Part shown: positions 17,452 through 24,181 of the stretch, in pieces
Layout of the letters: each line of letters opens with the position of its first letter
Position numbering within the stretch: position 1 is the first letter of the stretch
Notes under the pieces: generated by a model
What the model was told of the DNA's origin: nothing
The model's input: the letters and a program-made list of their open reading frames with translations, nothing else
Database searches by the model: none
Translations under genes and position numbers: made by a program
Virus record (IMG/VR): IMGVR_UViG_3300028712_000009
Location: 1-32,521 of that record
DNA: 32,521 nucleotides
Source: a virus
Strand: one strand, 5' to 3'

Positions 17452-18429
17452 ATGGCTGATCCGGTATCGATGGGTTTAATGGCTGGCGGTGCGCTGGTTA
17501 AGGGCCTGGGCTCCTTCTTCGGTGGACGGGCGCAGAAGAACGCGACCAAACGCGCCGGCACCATCCTGCAACAGGGCTACGGCAACGAAGCGGCGAATGC
17601 ATTGCTGATGCCGGAGACGGTCAACCCCGGAATCAGCGATGCCTACCAGAAGGCGCAGGGGTATGTAGGCGATGTCTATAACCGATCTGGCGATGACCTG
17701 ATCGGGGCGGGACGGACAGCAAACGAATACCTGAACCCCTATATCGATGCCGGCGGCAATGCGCTGACGACTCTGAGTAGCCTCGCGCAGGCCCCGGAGG
17801 AGCGCTTCACGGGGACGAACCTCGAAATGGACCCTGGATATCAATTCCGCCAGGCGGAAGCTCAGAAGGCCATCGAGCGCAGCGCCGCCGCGAAGGGGAT
17901 CGGGCAGACTGGAGGGACGCTGAAGGCTCTGACGCGGTACGGGCAGGACATGGCCTCGCAGGAATACCAGAATGCGTTTCAGCGGAGTCTGTCGGGATTC
18001 CAGGCGAATCAGCAGGCGCGGCAGCAACGGCTCGGCACCCTCAGCAGTCTGGTGAATACCGGCTATGGCGCATCGGGCGCGGCGGGCGGGAATCTCATCA
18101 ACACCCAGCAGACCGCCGGGAACTGGCGTAACACCGCAGCACAACTCCAGGGCGGCTATGGGATCGATTCCGCAAACCGTCAGGGCGATATCGCTATGCG
18201 GTACGGCGACATGGCGCGCAACTTAAGACTCGGCGGGGTGCAGTCGGAAGCGAACAGCATCCTCGGTGTCGGGCAGGCAACCGCGGACCAGTGGAGCGGA
18301 GGAGCCGGAGCTCTCGGTGGCGGCATGCAGACCGCGGGCTTGATGAATATGGGTGGATGGGGTGGCTCCAGTCCGCAATCGGGTGGCTACACCTATGACT
18401 GGGCGACCGGCACCTATAGGAAGAGCTAG
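17452..18429 (+). CDS. putative DNA ejection/internal virion protein 1
   Basis: The ATG at 17452 is preceded by TGGAGGG at a good distance; an upstream TTG at 17437 is less likely. The 325-aa product begins with a small hydrophobic Gly/Ala segment (MGLMAGGALVKGLGSFFGG). It contains a recognisable phage internal-protein pattern (MDPGYQFRQAEAQKAIERSA, AKGIGQTGGTLKALTRYGQD). The C-terminus is Gly/Gln-rich and disordered. Position after the gp10-type and fibre genes matches P22 ejection genes 7, 20 and 16. The next gene is in the same frame after the TAG but has its own GAGAGGA ribosome site. Confidence 0.6.
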   Translation: MADPVSMGLMAGGALVKGLGSFFGGRAQKNATKRAGTILQQGYGNEAANALLMPETVNPGISDAYQKAQGYVGDVYNRSGDDLIGAGRTANEYLNPYIDAGGNALTTLSSLAQAPEERFTGTNLEMDPGYQFRQAEAQKAIERSAAAKGIGQTGGTLKALTRYGQDMASQEYQNAFQRSLSGFQANQQARQQRLGTLSSLVNTGYGASGAAGGNLINTQQTAGNWRNTAAQLQGGYGIDSANRQGDIAMRYGDMARNLRLGGVQSEANSILGVGQATADQWSGGAGALGGGMQTAGLMNMGGWGGSSPQSGGYTYDWATGTYRKS

Positions 18430-18438
18430 AGAGGAACC

Positions 18439-19863
18439 ATGGACCCCTCCGTACTTCTCAAACTTCGCTCCCCGCAATGGAGCGATCCACTAGACGACTA
18501 CTCGAAGCTGCAGACCCTGCGCCAGATGATGGACCAGAGACGCATCCGGGAGCAGCAATATCAATTGCAGCAACAAGCGATGCAGGAGCACGTCCGTAAA
18601 GCACAGTATGAGCAGGAAGACCGCCAGCGGGCGATGACTATACGCGAGTTGTTCGCGAAGAATCCCAATCCCTCCTTCCAGGACATTGCCGCTGTTGATC
18701 CCGCGACCGCCATCAAGCTCGATACAGATCGCAGGCTGATGCAGAGCGCAGCGAGCCAACAGGCGAAGGCTGCCCTGGACCTTCAAGGGGAACGCGCTAA
18801 GCGGGAAGCGAACACGTACGCGGCCGTCACCGCCTTGCCACAGGATCAGCAGCAGGATTGGTGGGATACGAACGTGGGAGGCGGTCTACCGGTAGACCGT
18901 CCACCCTCCGCACTTGAAGAGCAGGCGAAGTACGCAGAAGCCTACGGAGGAGAGGCTCTGCAGAAACGCCGGGATGCCCAGGAGAAGGCTATTCGGGAAA
19001 ACGCTCTATACGCAATCGATATCCCTAAACATATAGCGGAAGCCAAAACGGCTCAGGATAAAGCAGAAGGCAAGGAACCGCCCACTGGCAATCTTGCGTA
19101 CTTCACAAAGACCTGGTATCCCAACTGGCTCGATACTAACAAGCTTCCGAAAACCGCAACGAATGAGATAGCCGCATACAAAGAGTTTCAGACCCTTGGT
19201 CAGCGTAGCGATGTGTTATCGCCGGAAGCAGAAGCACAAAAGATCCGGATGTCACAGGCAGGCAAGTCCGCCGCTGACACTTCCGGCTTGGTCGATGCAG
19301 TCATTCAGAATCCAGCCCTCTACGACAACCTGACACCGACAGCCAAAACGGCTATTGGTCCGAAGTTGGTGGAACGTGGATTTACCGGCTTCGGGAAGCC
19401 GCTCTCGGAAGGTGCGATTACCAAACTGTCAGAGTCGCGGTCCGCGATCGCCTCTCTCAAGGATCTGCGTGAGGTAGTTAAAGCCAACGAGCAGTACATC
19501 GGCCCCATCGCGGGATTTGCGGCTTTGAATCCCTACCATCCCGCCCGCAAAGCACAGGCCGATATTGACCGCGTCCGTCAGCGTGTGGGTAAAGCTCTCG
19601 AGGGGGGCGTGCTTCGGAAAGAGGACGAGGAGAAGTATAAGAAGATCCTCGCTACCTTGCAGGACGATCCCAAGACCGCAATTTACAAGATTGATCGGTT
19701 AGGCGAAGATCTCGCCCGCGATATCGAGATCTTCAGCAACGAGCAGAAGGCAGCAGGACGCCGCGTGGAATCGTCCGCGCAGCCGGCGCAATCTTCCAGT
19801 GTTCCCAAGGTGGGCGAGAGCTTCAACGGCAAGAAGGTGACCAAGGTAACGAAGGTCCAGTAA
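18439..19863 (+). CDS. putative DNA ejection/internal virion protein 2
   Basis: This 474-aa product is helix-rich, with a Gln-rich coiled coil at residues ~30-75 (QLQQQAMQEHVRKAQYEQED). It later has helical stretches such as LSESRSAIASLKDLREVVKA and ADIDRVRQRVGKALEGGVLR. The C-terminus ends in a Ser/Val/Lys-rich segment (PKVGESFNGKKVTKVTKVQ). No enzymatic motif is seen. Between two other candidate ejection genes, a role in genome delivery across the envelope is inferred. Start ATG follows GAGAGGAACC; stop TAA is 2 bp before the next ATG. Confidence 0.6.
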   Translation: MDPSVLLKLRSPQWSDPLDDYSKLQTLRQMMDQRRIREQQYQLQQQAMQEHVRKAQYEQEDRQRAMTIRELFAKNPNPSFQDIAAVDPATAIKLDTDRRLMQSAASQQAKAALDLQGERAKREANTYAAVTALPQDQQQDWWDTNVGGGLPVDRPPSALEEQAKYAEAYGGEALQKRRDAQEKAIRENALYAIDIPKHIAEAKTAQDKAEGKEPPTGNLAYFTKTWYPNWLDTNKLPKTATNEIAAYKEFQTLGQRSDVLSPEAEAQKIRMSQAGKSAADTSGLVDAVIQNPALYDNLTPTAKTAIGPKLVERGFTGFGKPLSEGAITKLSESRSAIASLKDLREVVKANEQYIGPIAGFAALNPYHPARKAQADIDRVRQRVGKALEGGVLRKEDEEKYKKILATLQDDPKTAIYKIDRLGEDLARDIEIFSNEQKAAGRRVESSAQPAQSSSVPKVGESFNGKKVTKVTKVQ

Positions 19864-19865
19864 CT

Positions 19866-20213
19866 ATGCCAAAGGAAAAGTACCGCATCGAGACAGACGA
19901 CGGCTCGGTCTACGAGATCGAAACGGACGATGCTCAGTCGCAACAACCCGCAGCAGTAGCCGCAGCGCCGCAACAGCAGTCATACCCGGAGATGGCTGGG
20001 CAATTCGCCACTGACGCACTCCAAGGGCTGAAGGCAGGCGCACTCTCGACGATCTACCACGGGGGCGACCTCGTACGCCGCGGAACGGAAGCGGTGGTGG
20101 GTCCGGAATGGGCCGCCAGACTTGGCATGGAGAACAAACTCGACAAGCCAGAGGTGCGTTCAGTTATCACTCCGCCCGAAAGCACCGCAGGACAACTCGG
20201 CTACGGTGCGTAG
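19866..20213 (+). CDS. N-terminal part of amber-split ejection protein
   Basis: The 115-aa product begins KYRIETDDGSVYEIETDD, continues through a Gln/Ala linker and ends at GQLGYGA followed by TAG (20211-20213). The frame is the same as the 402-aa ORF at 20217, with only TAG and one Lys codon between them. No ribosome binding site is visible before the second ATG, and the segment KMGEFFIPAGAVGKA reads as a direct continuation. The intact protein would be ~519 aa. Either a nonsense mutation, a sequencing error or amber readthrough is possible. It overlaps nothing else and follows ejection candidate 2 by 2 bp. Confidence 0.6.
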   Translation: MPKEKYRIETDDGSVYEIETDDAQSQQPAAVAAAPQQQSYPEMAGQFATDALQGLKAGALSTIYHGGDLVRRGTEAVVGPEWAARLGMENKLDKPEVRSVITPPESTAGQLGYGA

Positions 20214-20216
20214 AAG

Positions 20217-21425
20217 ATGGGCGAGTTCTTCATACCTGCGGGTGCAGTCGGTAAGGCGGCAAAGGCAGTCGAAGGAGCAACCGCTGGGATGCGTGGCGCT
20301 GGGGCTCTCAACTTAGCAGCACGCGCAGGACTCGAAGGAGCTGCAGCCGGTGGCGTGGCTGGTGTGCAGACGGCCGGCGATCCCAACGCCATGCGGGAAG
20401 CGGCCCTGACTGCAGGTGGCGTGACCGCAGGACTGGGCGCAGTAGGAATGGCAGCTAGGCCTGTGGCGGATTTGCTGAAGCGCTCTGCCTTGACGCAATA
20501 CGGCCGCGTGCTTAATCCGACAAAGCAGGCAACGAAGTATCTATCGCAGACTCAAGTCGCACCGGGGTTGCTGGAACGCGGCGTGATGGCCGGCAGCATG
20601 AAGACGCTGCAAGGCAAGGCAGGGGCGCAAGTTCAGAAGTGGGGTCAGGCCATCAGTGACGCCTGGTCTAACGTTCCCGCGGGAACCTCGATAGAACTAG
20701 GCCCGGTAATGAATAACCTCGATCAGTCATTGGATGATCTCTTTGTTACGACCTCACGCGGCAAGGCACCCAAAGGTCCGTTCGCAGAGCAGGCTGCACA
20801 AAATGTCGACAAACTCAAACAGACACTCTCGGATGTTGCCGAAGTCAACCCGGCAACGGGAGTTCCCGAAATCCCGGTAGATCGCTTGCGCGAAATGCGG
20901 CAATACTTCGATGACATCGCCGCGCAGGCTGGCCGCTATGACGGGAAGACGCTTGCAGAGAAGAGTATGGCTGAGGCTCACGGACGGGCCGCCGATGCGA
21001 TCCGCGAAGAGCTGGCGCAGCAGTTTCCGGATATCGCGAAGATCAACAAGGAATACAACTTTTGGAAGAACGCCAGGCAAGTTGTCGATGAAACCGTGCT
21101 GCGGAGAGAAGGACAAGCCAAGCCGCTCGGGCGAAAGCTGGTATCGGCGGCTGCTGCTGCCGGGGGAGCTGCACAGTATGGTCCCCTTGGAGTGCTGCTA
21201 GGGAAGGCCGCTGGCGATCAGTTTGAAGCTCTGGTAACCGGCCCAGCGTGGGGAACGGTCAGCGCGGTACTCAAAGACCGGCTGGCCAATGCTATGGCTA
21301 AAGGGAACAGCGGAGAGATCGAGTTCTATCTGCGGAAGATCCTGGGGGCAGCAGGAGGAGCGAAAGCCACGGTCCCGGCATCACTGCAATTCAGCCCACC
21401 CGCTAAGGTTTCTTCCGCTCGTTGA
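20217..21425 (+). CDS. C-terminal part of amber-split ejection protein
   Basis: This 402-aa ORF continues in frame after the TAG at 20211-20213. The N-terminal ~110 residues form Ala/Gly-rich hydrophobic helices (GAGALNLAARAGLEGAAAGG, VTAGLGAVGMAARPVADLL), compatible with membrane interaction during ejection. The middle (VDRLREMRQYFDDIAAQAGR, EELAQQFPDIAKINKEYNFW) is helical and resembles C-terminal regions of phage virion proteins described as internal or ejection proteins. The last part is Ala-rich (AAAAAGGAAQYGPLGVLLGK). Its 3' end overlaps the convergent membrane-protein gene by 23 bp. It is the last plus-strand late gene before the minus-strand block. Confidence 0.65.
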   Translation: MGEFFIPAGAVGKAAKAVEGATAGMRGAGALNLAARAGLEGAAAGGVAGVQTAGDPNAMREAALTAGGVTAGLGAVGMAARPVADLLKRSALTQYGRVLNPTKQATKYLSQTQVAPGLLERGVMAGSMKTLQGKAGAQVQKWGQAISDAWSNVPAGTSIELGPVMNNLDQSLDDLFVTTSRGKAPKGPFAEQAAQNVDKLKQTLSDVAEVNPATGVPEIPVDRLREMRQYFDDIAAQAGRYDGKTLAEKSMAEAHGRAADAIREELAQQFPDIAKINKEYNFWKNARQVVDETVLRREGQAKPLGRKLVSAAAAAGGAAQYGPLGVLLGKAAGDQFEALVTGPAWGTVSAVLKDRLANAMAKGNSGEIEFYLRKILGAAGGAKATVPASLQFSPPAKVSSAR

Positions 21426-21750
21426 CGAGGCAATACTTCACGCCCAGGAGCAGCGGCGTCATGGCATACCAGACAATGCTCTTGATCTGCGCGTCAGACC
21501 GCGGCGAGGGATCGAAGATACACCACGCAAAGTAGGTCATCATCCAACAGAAGCTCACGGCTAGATAGACCTGCCGGGACCACTCCTGACTCAGGATAAG
21601 TTCTGACAGCCTCCACAGACAAAAGCCTAAGATCAGCGCCCCGAGCACGGCCCCGTTATCGAACAAGCCCATCCGATTCGCTATGTAGAGACAGACAGTC
21701 AGGAACAGCGGATACCAGATGTACTCGAGTATCCGCAGGACGATCCGCAT
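21403..21750 (-). CDS. multi-pass membrane protein, holin candidate
   Basis: The 115-aa product has three or four hydrophobic helices: YIWYPLFLTVCLYIA, GAVLGALILGFCLWRLSELI, VYLAVSFCWMMTYFAWCIF and a shorter WYAMTPLLLGVKY. It ends in a basic tail (NERKKP), which fits a class I-like holin topology but is not diagnostic. Its ATG directly follows the stop of the secreted repeat protein (TAAATG on the minus strand), so the two are probably co-translated. It converges on the late operon. No endolysin was recognised nearby, so a lysis role is an inference. Confidence 0.6.
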   Translation of the reverse strand: MRIVLRILEYIWYPLFLTVCLYIANRMGLFDNGAVLGALILGFCLWRLSELILSQEWSRQVYLAVSFCWMMTYFAWCIFDPSPRSDAQIKSIVWYAMTPLLLGVKYCLVNERKKP

Positions 21751-22104
21751 TTACCAGGACCAGTCAGAACAGCATTTGGTGCTGAGAGACGGCAACGACG
21801 ACCAGGATGGCATGGTGGAATACGTCGACCGCGGCGCCACGATGACCGGTGCGGTGGTGGTGTAGGGATTGGTTGCGCTGTAGGACGAATAGGGCGAGCC
21901 ATACGTGCCGTACGGGTTGTTGATGGAGTTCTGGCTGTACGGGCTGCCGTACTTTCCGTAGGGGTTTGAGACGGAGTCCTGATCGTATGGATTAGCGGAC
22001 AGTTTGCCGAGATATACGCCTTTGCCATCGTTGGAATAAAGGCGTGGTGCCTGCTGCGCGAACGCAGCGGCGGTTAGTAATATTGCCGAAATGAGGAGTC
22101 GCAT
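21751..22104 (-). CDS. secreted NPYG/SPYS-repeat protein
   Basis: The start is the ATG at 22104, because it begins a clear signal peptide (MRLLISAILLTAAAFAQQ); an upstream in-frame extension to 22221 would bury it. The mature part has repeats of the type NPYGKYGSPYS, NPYGTYGSPYS and NPYTTT, as in small periplasmic or secreted proteins of Gram-negative bacteria. Two Cys lie near the C-terminus (KCCSDW). Length is 117 aa. A short Shine-Dalgarno (AGGAG) sits close to the ATG. It may be a host-derived passenger gene. It is followed without a gap by the membrane-protein gene. Confidence 0.65.
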   Translation of the reverse strand: MRLLISAILLTAAAFAQQAPRLYSNDGKGVYLGKLSANPYDQDSVSNPYGKYGSPYSQNSINNPYGTYGSPYSSYSATNPYTTTAPVIVAPRSTYSTMPSWSSLPSLSTKCCSDWSW

Positions 22105-22299
22105 GACTCCTATCGTGACAAGTGTGTCTACTCGTCGTCTATGGTCTTTTAGTACCCAAACCCCGCCGTTTCCCCATCCAAACACTCGCCTGATATCACT
22201 CCCCACATACCCCGCCGTCACACAGAAACACCCCTAGAACGCATCGCGTTGCCGATGAGTCCCAAACCCACGCGACCCGCAGGAGAATTGCGTCTTGGC
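22105..22299. other. non-coding gap upstream of the secreted-protein gene
   Basis: This 195-bp gap lies between two minus-strand gene blocks and probably carries the promoter of the 22104-21403 pair. It is C-rich on the plus strand. I see no convincing -10/-35 pair, terminator or structured RNA. Confidence 0.35.
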
Positions 22300-22518
22300 T
22301 TATTTCTGTCCGTTCACGGGCACTTTGGCGCAGCCCTTATGTGCGCATAGCGTGTCGTCTCGCTCGAGATACCACTGACCCGGTTCGATGTCGAGCGCAC
22401 AGAGCATGCAGTAGCGTTTGATCCGCACGCCGGCATGTTTCAAGTGGGCGTCCGCAAAGCTGGCTACGGTTTGCAGCCGGAGGAACCGCGTCAGTTTCTC
22501 GGCGTCGTCGCCATTCAC
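22300..22518 (-). CDS. small CxxC protein, 72 aa
   Basis: The start is GTG at 22518, sharing bases with the TGA stop of the preceding gene (GTGA overlap). The longer frame from 22779 is antisense noise against that gene. A helical N-terminus (DDAEKLTRFLRLQTVASFAD) is followed by a metal-site pattern YCMLCALDIEPGQWYLERDD and then CAHKGC. This parallels the upstream neighbour (CVLCGMPIRPGDTF ... HESC), so the two look like paralogues with C-x-L-C ... I-x-P-G. Function is unknown; it is the last gene of the early operon. Confidence 0.6.
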   Translation of the reverse strand: MNGDDAEKLTRFLRLQTVASFADAHLKHAGVRIKRYCMLCALDIEPGQWYLERDDTLCAHKGCAKVPVNGQK

Positions 22519-22745
22519 AGGCTGGTCTTCAGGCAGGATTCGTGGGAACGGTGGCGGTAGCCGGCATCCCGGAACGTGTCGCCGGGACGGATCGGCATGC
22601 CGCACAACACGCACTCGGCGGGTCGGGTCAGGCGGGTGGCGCGTTTCACGGCGCCGGATTCGAGTTTGGTGCGGAGGAGCTGTTTGTGGAGGGCGCGGTA
22701 CTGCTGGTAGGCCAGCTCCGCTTTCTTGTTGATCGGAATTACCAT
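22515..22745 (-). CDS. small CxxC protein, 76 aa
   Basis: The ATG at 22745 overlaps the stop of the upstream gene (7-bp overlap). The basic helical N-terminus (KKAELAYQQYRALHKQLL) is followed by CVLCGMPIRPGDTFRDAGYR and then HRSHESCL. This gives a C-x2-C ... H-x2-C zinc site of treble-clef type. Overlapping starts and stops on both sides place it firmly in the early operon. It is related to the next gene. Nucleic-acid binding is possible but not shown. Confidence 0.62.
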   Translation of the reverse strand: MVIPINKKAELAYQQYRALHKQLLRTKLESGAVKRATRLTRPAECVLCGMPIRPGDTFRDAGYRHRSHESCLKTSL

Positions 22746-22900
22746 CTCTGCGCTTTCGCCCACTCGACCAGGTCGGCATCGACAGGTTTGCCGTGCCTCA
22801 CGTCTGCGAGGATACAACGGACGGTCAGTTTCCGCCAGAAGATCCGCCGCTGTTCCTGCTCGTACTCACGGTGGCGTTGGGGTTGGATGGATTTGTTCAT
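22739..22900 (-). CDS. small helical protein, 53 aa
   Basis: The start chosen is the ATG at 22900, because the upstream extension to 22975 would overlap the preceding gene, whose stop is at 22905. The 53-aa product is basic and helical (PQRHREYEQEQRRIFWRKLT, then HGKPVDADLVEWAKAQRW). It has no recognised domain. It lies 4 bp after the preceding stop and overlaps the next gene by 7 bp, so it is very likely translated as part of the operon. Confidence 0.55.
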   Translation of the reverse strand: MNKSIQPQRHREYEQEQRRIFWRKLTVRCILADVRHGKPVDADLVEWAKAQRW

Positions 22901-22904
22901 ATTT

Positions 22905-23150
22905 TCACGCGTACGGCATAGGCCACGGAATCTCGCCGGCTTCCATGAGGTGGTAGCGGGCCTCGATGCGTTCAACTCCCAGCGACTCGACCAGGTACTC
23001 GGAGACAGCTTTCACGAACTCAGCTTCCGGCCGGCGCAGGTACTTCCGCTGAAGTTTCCGGATGTGTTGTGCATGCTCGCCGGTCAGCAGCGAGATCGCC
23101 GCCATGACACGGCACGGGTCGAGAAAGTAGTGCCCTACCTCCGGATCCAT
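22905..23150 (-). CDS. hypothetical early protein, 81 aa
   Basis: The ATG at 23150 follows GGGAAAGGT and gives a 16-bp overlap with the upstream gene. Longer starts at 23171 and 23246 are possible but overlap more. The product (DPEVGHYFLDPCRVMAAISL ... HIRKLQRKYLRRPEAEFVKA, then VERIEARYHLMEAGEIPWPM) is helical with a basic middle. No domain is recognised. Position within the replication operon suggests a DNA-metabolism accessory role. Confidence 0.55.
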   Translation of the reverse strand: MDPEVGHYFLDPCRVMAAISLLTGEHAQHIRKLQRKYLRRPEAEFVKAVSEYLVESLGVERIEARYHLMEAGEIPWPMPYA

Positions 23151-23344
23151 ACCTTTCCCGTCCCCTCGCATACCTGACACGGGTACCTCCCCGCCGTCGA
23201 GTTCGTGATTCCCGTCTGGCAATACCTGCAATTTGTTTCCTGCCATTTCGCTATTACCTCCAGTGCGTAGAGTTGTTCTTTGTCCCCGAACCGGGGACGC
23301 TCGGCTAGGACTCGTAAGGCTGCGGCGACTTCAGGAGGGGTCAT
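23135..23344 (-). CDS. zinc-ribbon protein, 69 aa (DnaJ-type CxxC)
   Basis: The ATG at 23344 lies inside the 3' end of the upstream gene (14-bp overlap). A short helical N-terminus (PPEVAAALRVLAERPRFGDK) precedes a zinc-knuckle pair: NCRYCQTGITN ... YPCQVCEGTGKV. The CxxCxxG spacing recalls one repeat of the DnaJ zinc domain. It is too small for an enzyme. It neighbours another protein with the same kind of motif (23331-23621). Confidence 0.6.
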   Translation of the reverse strand: MTPPEVAAALRVLAERPRFGDKEQLYALEVIAKWQETNCRYCQTGITNSTAGRYPCQVCEGTGKVWIRR

Positions 23345-23621
23345 GGTTTGTCCTTCGCCGCAGTAGATCTTCGAGGTCCGTCTGATTCCGAATCCGGCGC
23401 AGTCGGTCTTCTTCGGGATCGACCGGGGGGATCTGTGGTTTTTGGGGAACCGCTTTTTGCAAGGCATCCTTGCGGATCCGGCGGACACTGAATAACGGCC
23501 GGCAGTATTTCCAGGCCCACTCGCCGTTCGGACAGTCGCAGGGCTGGTAACCGGTGGGCGTCTCCTTGAGGCCGGTCCCGGCGCAAACACTGCAACGCTG
23601 TTTCCAGCGGTCGTCGCTCAC
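23331..23621 (-). CDS. zinc-ribbon protein, 96 aa
   Basis: The start is GTG at 23621, sharing the GTGA sequence with the stop of the upstream gene. The N-terminal ~35 residues carry RCSVCAGTGLKETPTGYQPC followed by DCPNGEW, a CxxCxG ... CxC zinc ribbon like those of DnaJ. The C-terminal half is charged and helical (EEDRLRRIRNQTDLEDLLRR). It may bind nucleic acid or a replication partner. It is a typical small early-operon phage gene. Confidence 0.6.
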   Translation of the reverse strand: MSDDRWKQRCSVCAGTGLKETPTGYQPCDCPNGEWAWKYCRPLFSVRRIRKDALQKAVPQKPQIPPVDPEEDRLRRIRNQTDLEDLLRRRTNHDPS

Positions 23622-24181
23622 TGGGTTTCCGTTAGCTTCTTTAATCCGAGTTGGAGTTCAAGGTCGGCAAGGAGGCGCGCTGTTTCCTCCTCTGAACGCC
23701 GTTTGTTCTGGGCGAGCTGCTCGTTGAGTTCAGCTTCCGCCTCACGCAAGGAAGGGATTCGCTTTATCGGCTTCGGTGGAGGCGTGGGATCCGTAGCCGG
23801 AGGAGGAGCAGGAGGGGCGTCGCCAGGTATGCGCTTGAACGCATCGGAGGGAATCGGGAAAGGCTCCGGATCGCCAGAGCCTAGGAGCTTCGCTTCTTTC
23901 TTCCACTCTCGAAGCTTGCGTTCCTGCTCGAGGGTTTCGCGTTCGTAAAAGAGGCGCTCGGAAACAGAGGTCCGGAGCAAGAGGAACTCCGGCAGCGACC
24001 AGCGGCGCATCGTATCGCAGGCGATCCGTACCAGGCTTCTCAACTCGTCAGTGCCGAAGACATGGCGTTCGATCGAATCCTGGACTACGTCGAGTCCCAG
24101 GGGGTCTGTCGGGAAGTAGTCGATACTTGCCCCCATCACGGCCAGGGCTCGCGCTATATCTTTCGGAGTCGCCCTGGTCAT
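23618..24181 (-). CDS. hypothetical early protein, 187 aa
   Basis: ATG at 24181 overlaps the stop of the replication-initiator-like gene by 4 bp (ATGA). The N-terminal half is helical (TPKDIARALAVMGASIDYFP, LRSLVRIACDTMRRWSLPEF). A Pro-rich linker (PPAPPPATDPTPPPKPIKR) is followed by a charged coiled coil (SEEETARLLADLELQLGLKK). The layout of a folded domain, linker and helix suggests a helper or adaptor for the upstream gene, perhaps a helicase-loader-like function. No motif supports an enzymatic call. Confidence 0.6.
   Translation of the reverse strand: MTRATPKDIARALAVMGASIDYFPTDPLGLDVVQDSIERHVFGTDELRSLVRIACDTMRRWSLPEFLLLRTSVSERLFYERETLEQERKLREWKKEAKLLGSGDPEPFPIPSDAFKRIPGDAPPAPPPATDPTPPPKPIKRIPSLREAEAELNEQLAQNKRRSEEETARLLADLELQLGLKKLTETQ

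Noticed and set aside
17437-19863. The two ejection genes joined by the same-frame TAG at 18427-18429 as a second amber readthrough
   Set aside because: The second gene has its own good ribosome site (GAGAGGA) and ATG after the stop, so normal termination and restart explain it.
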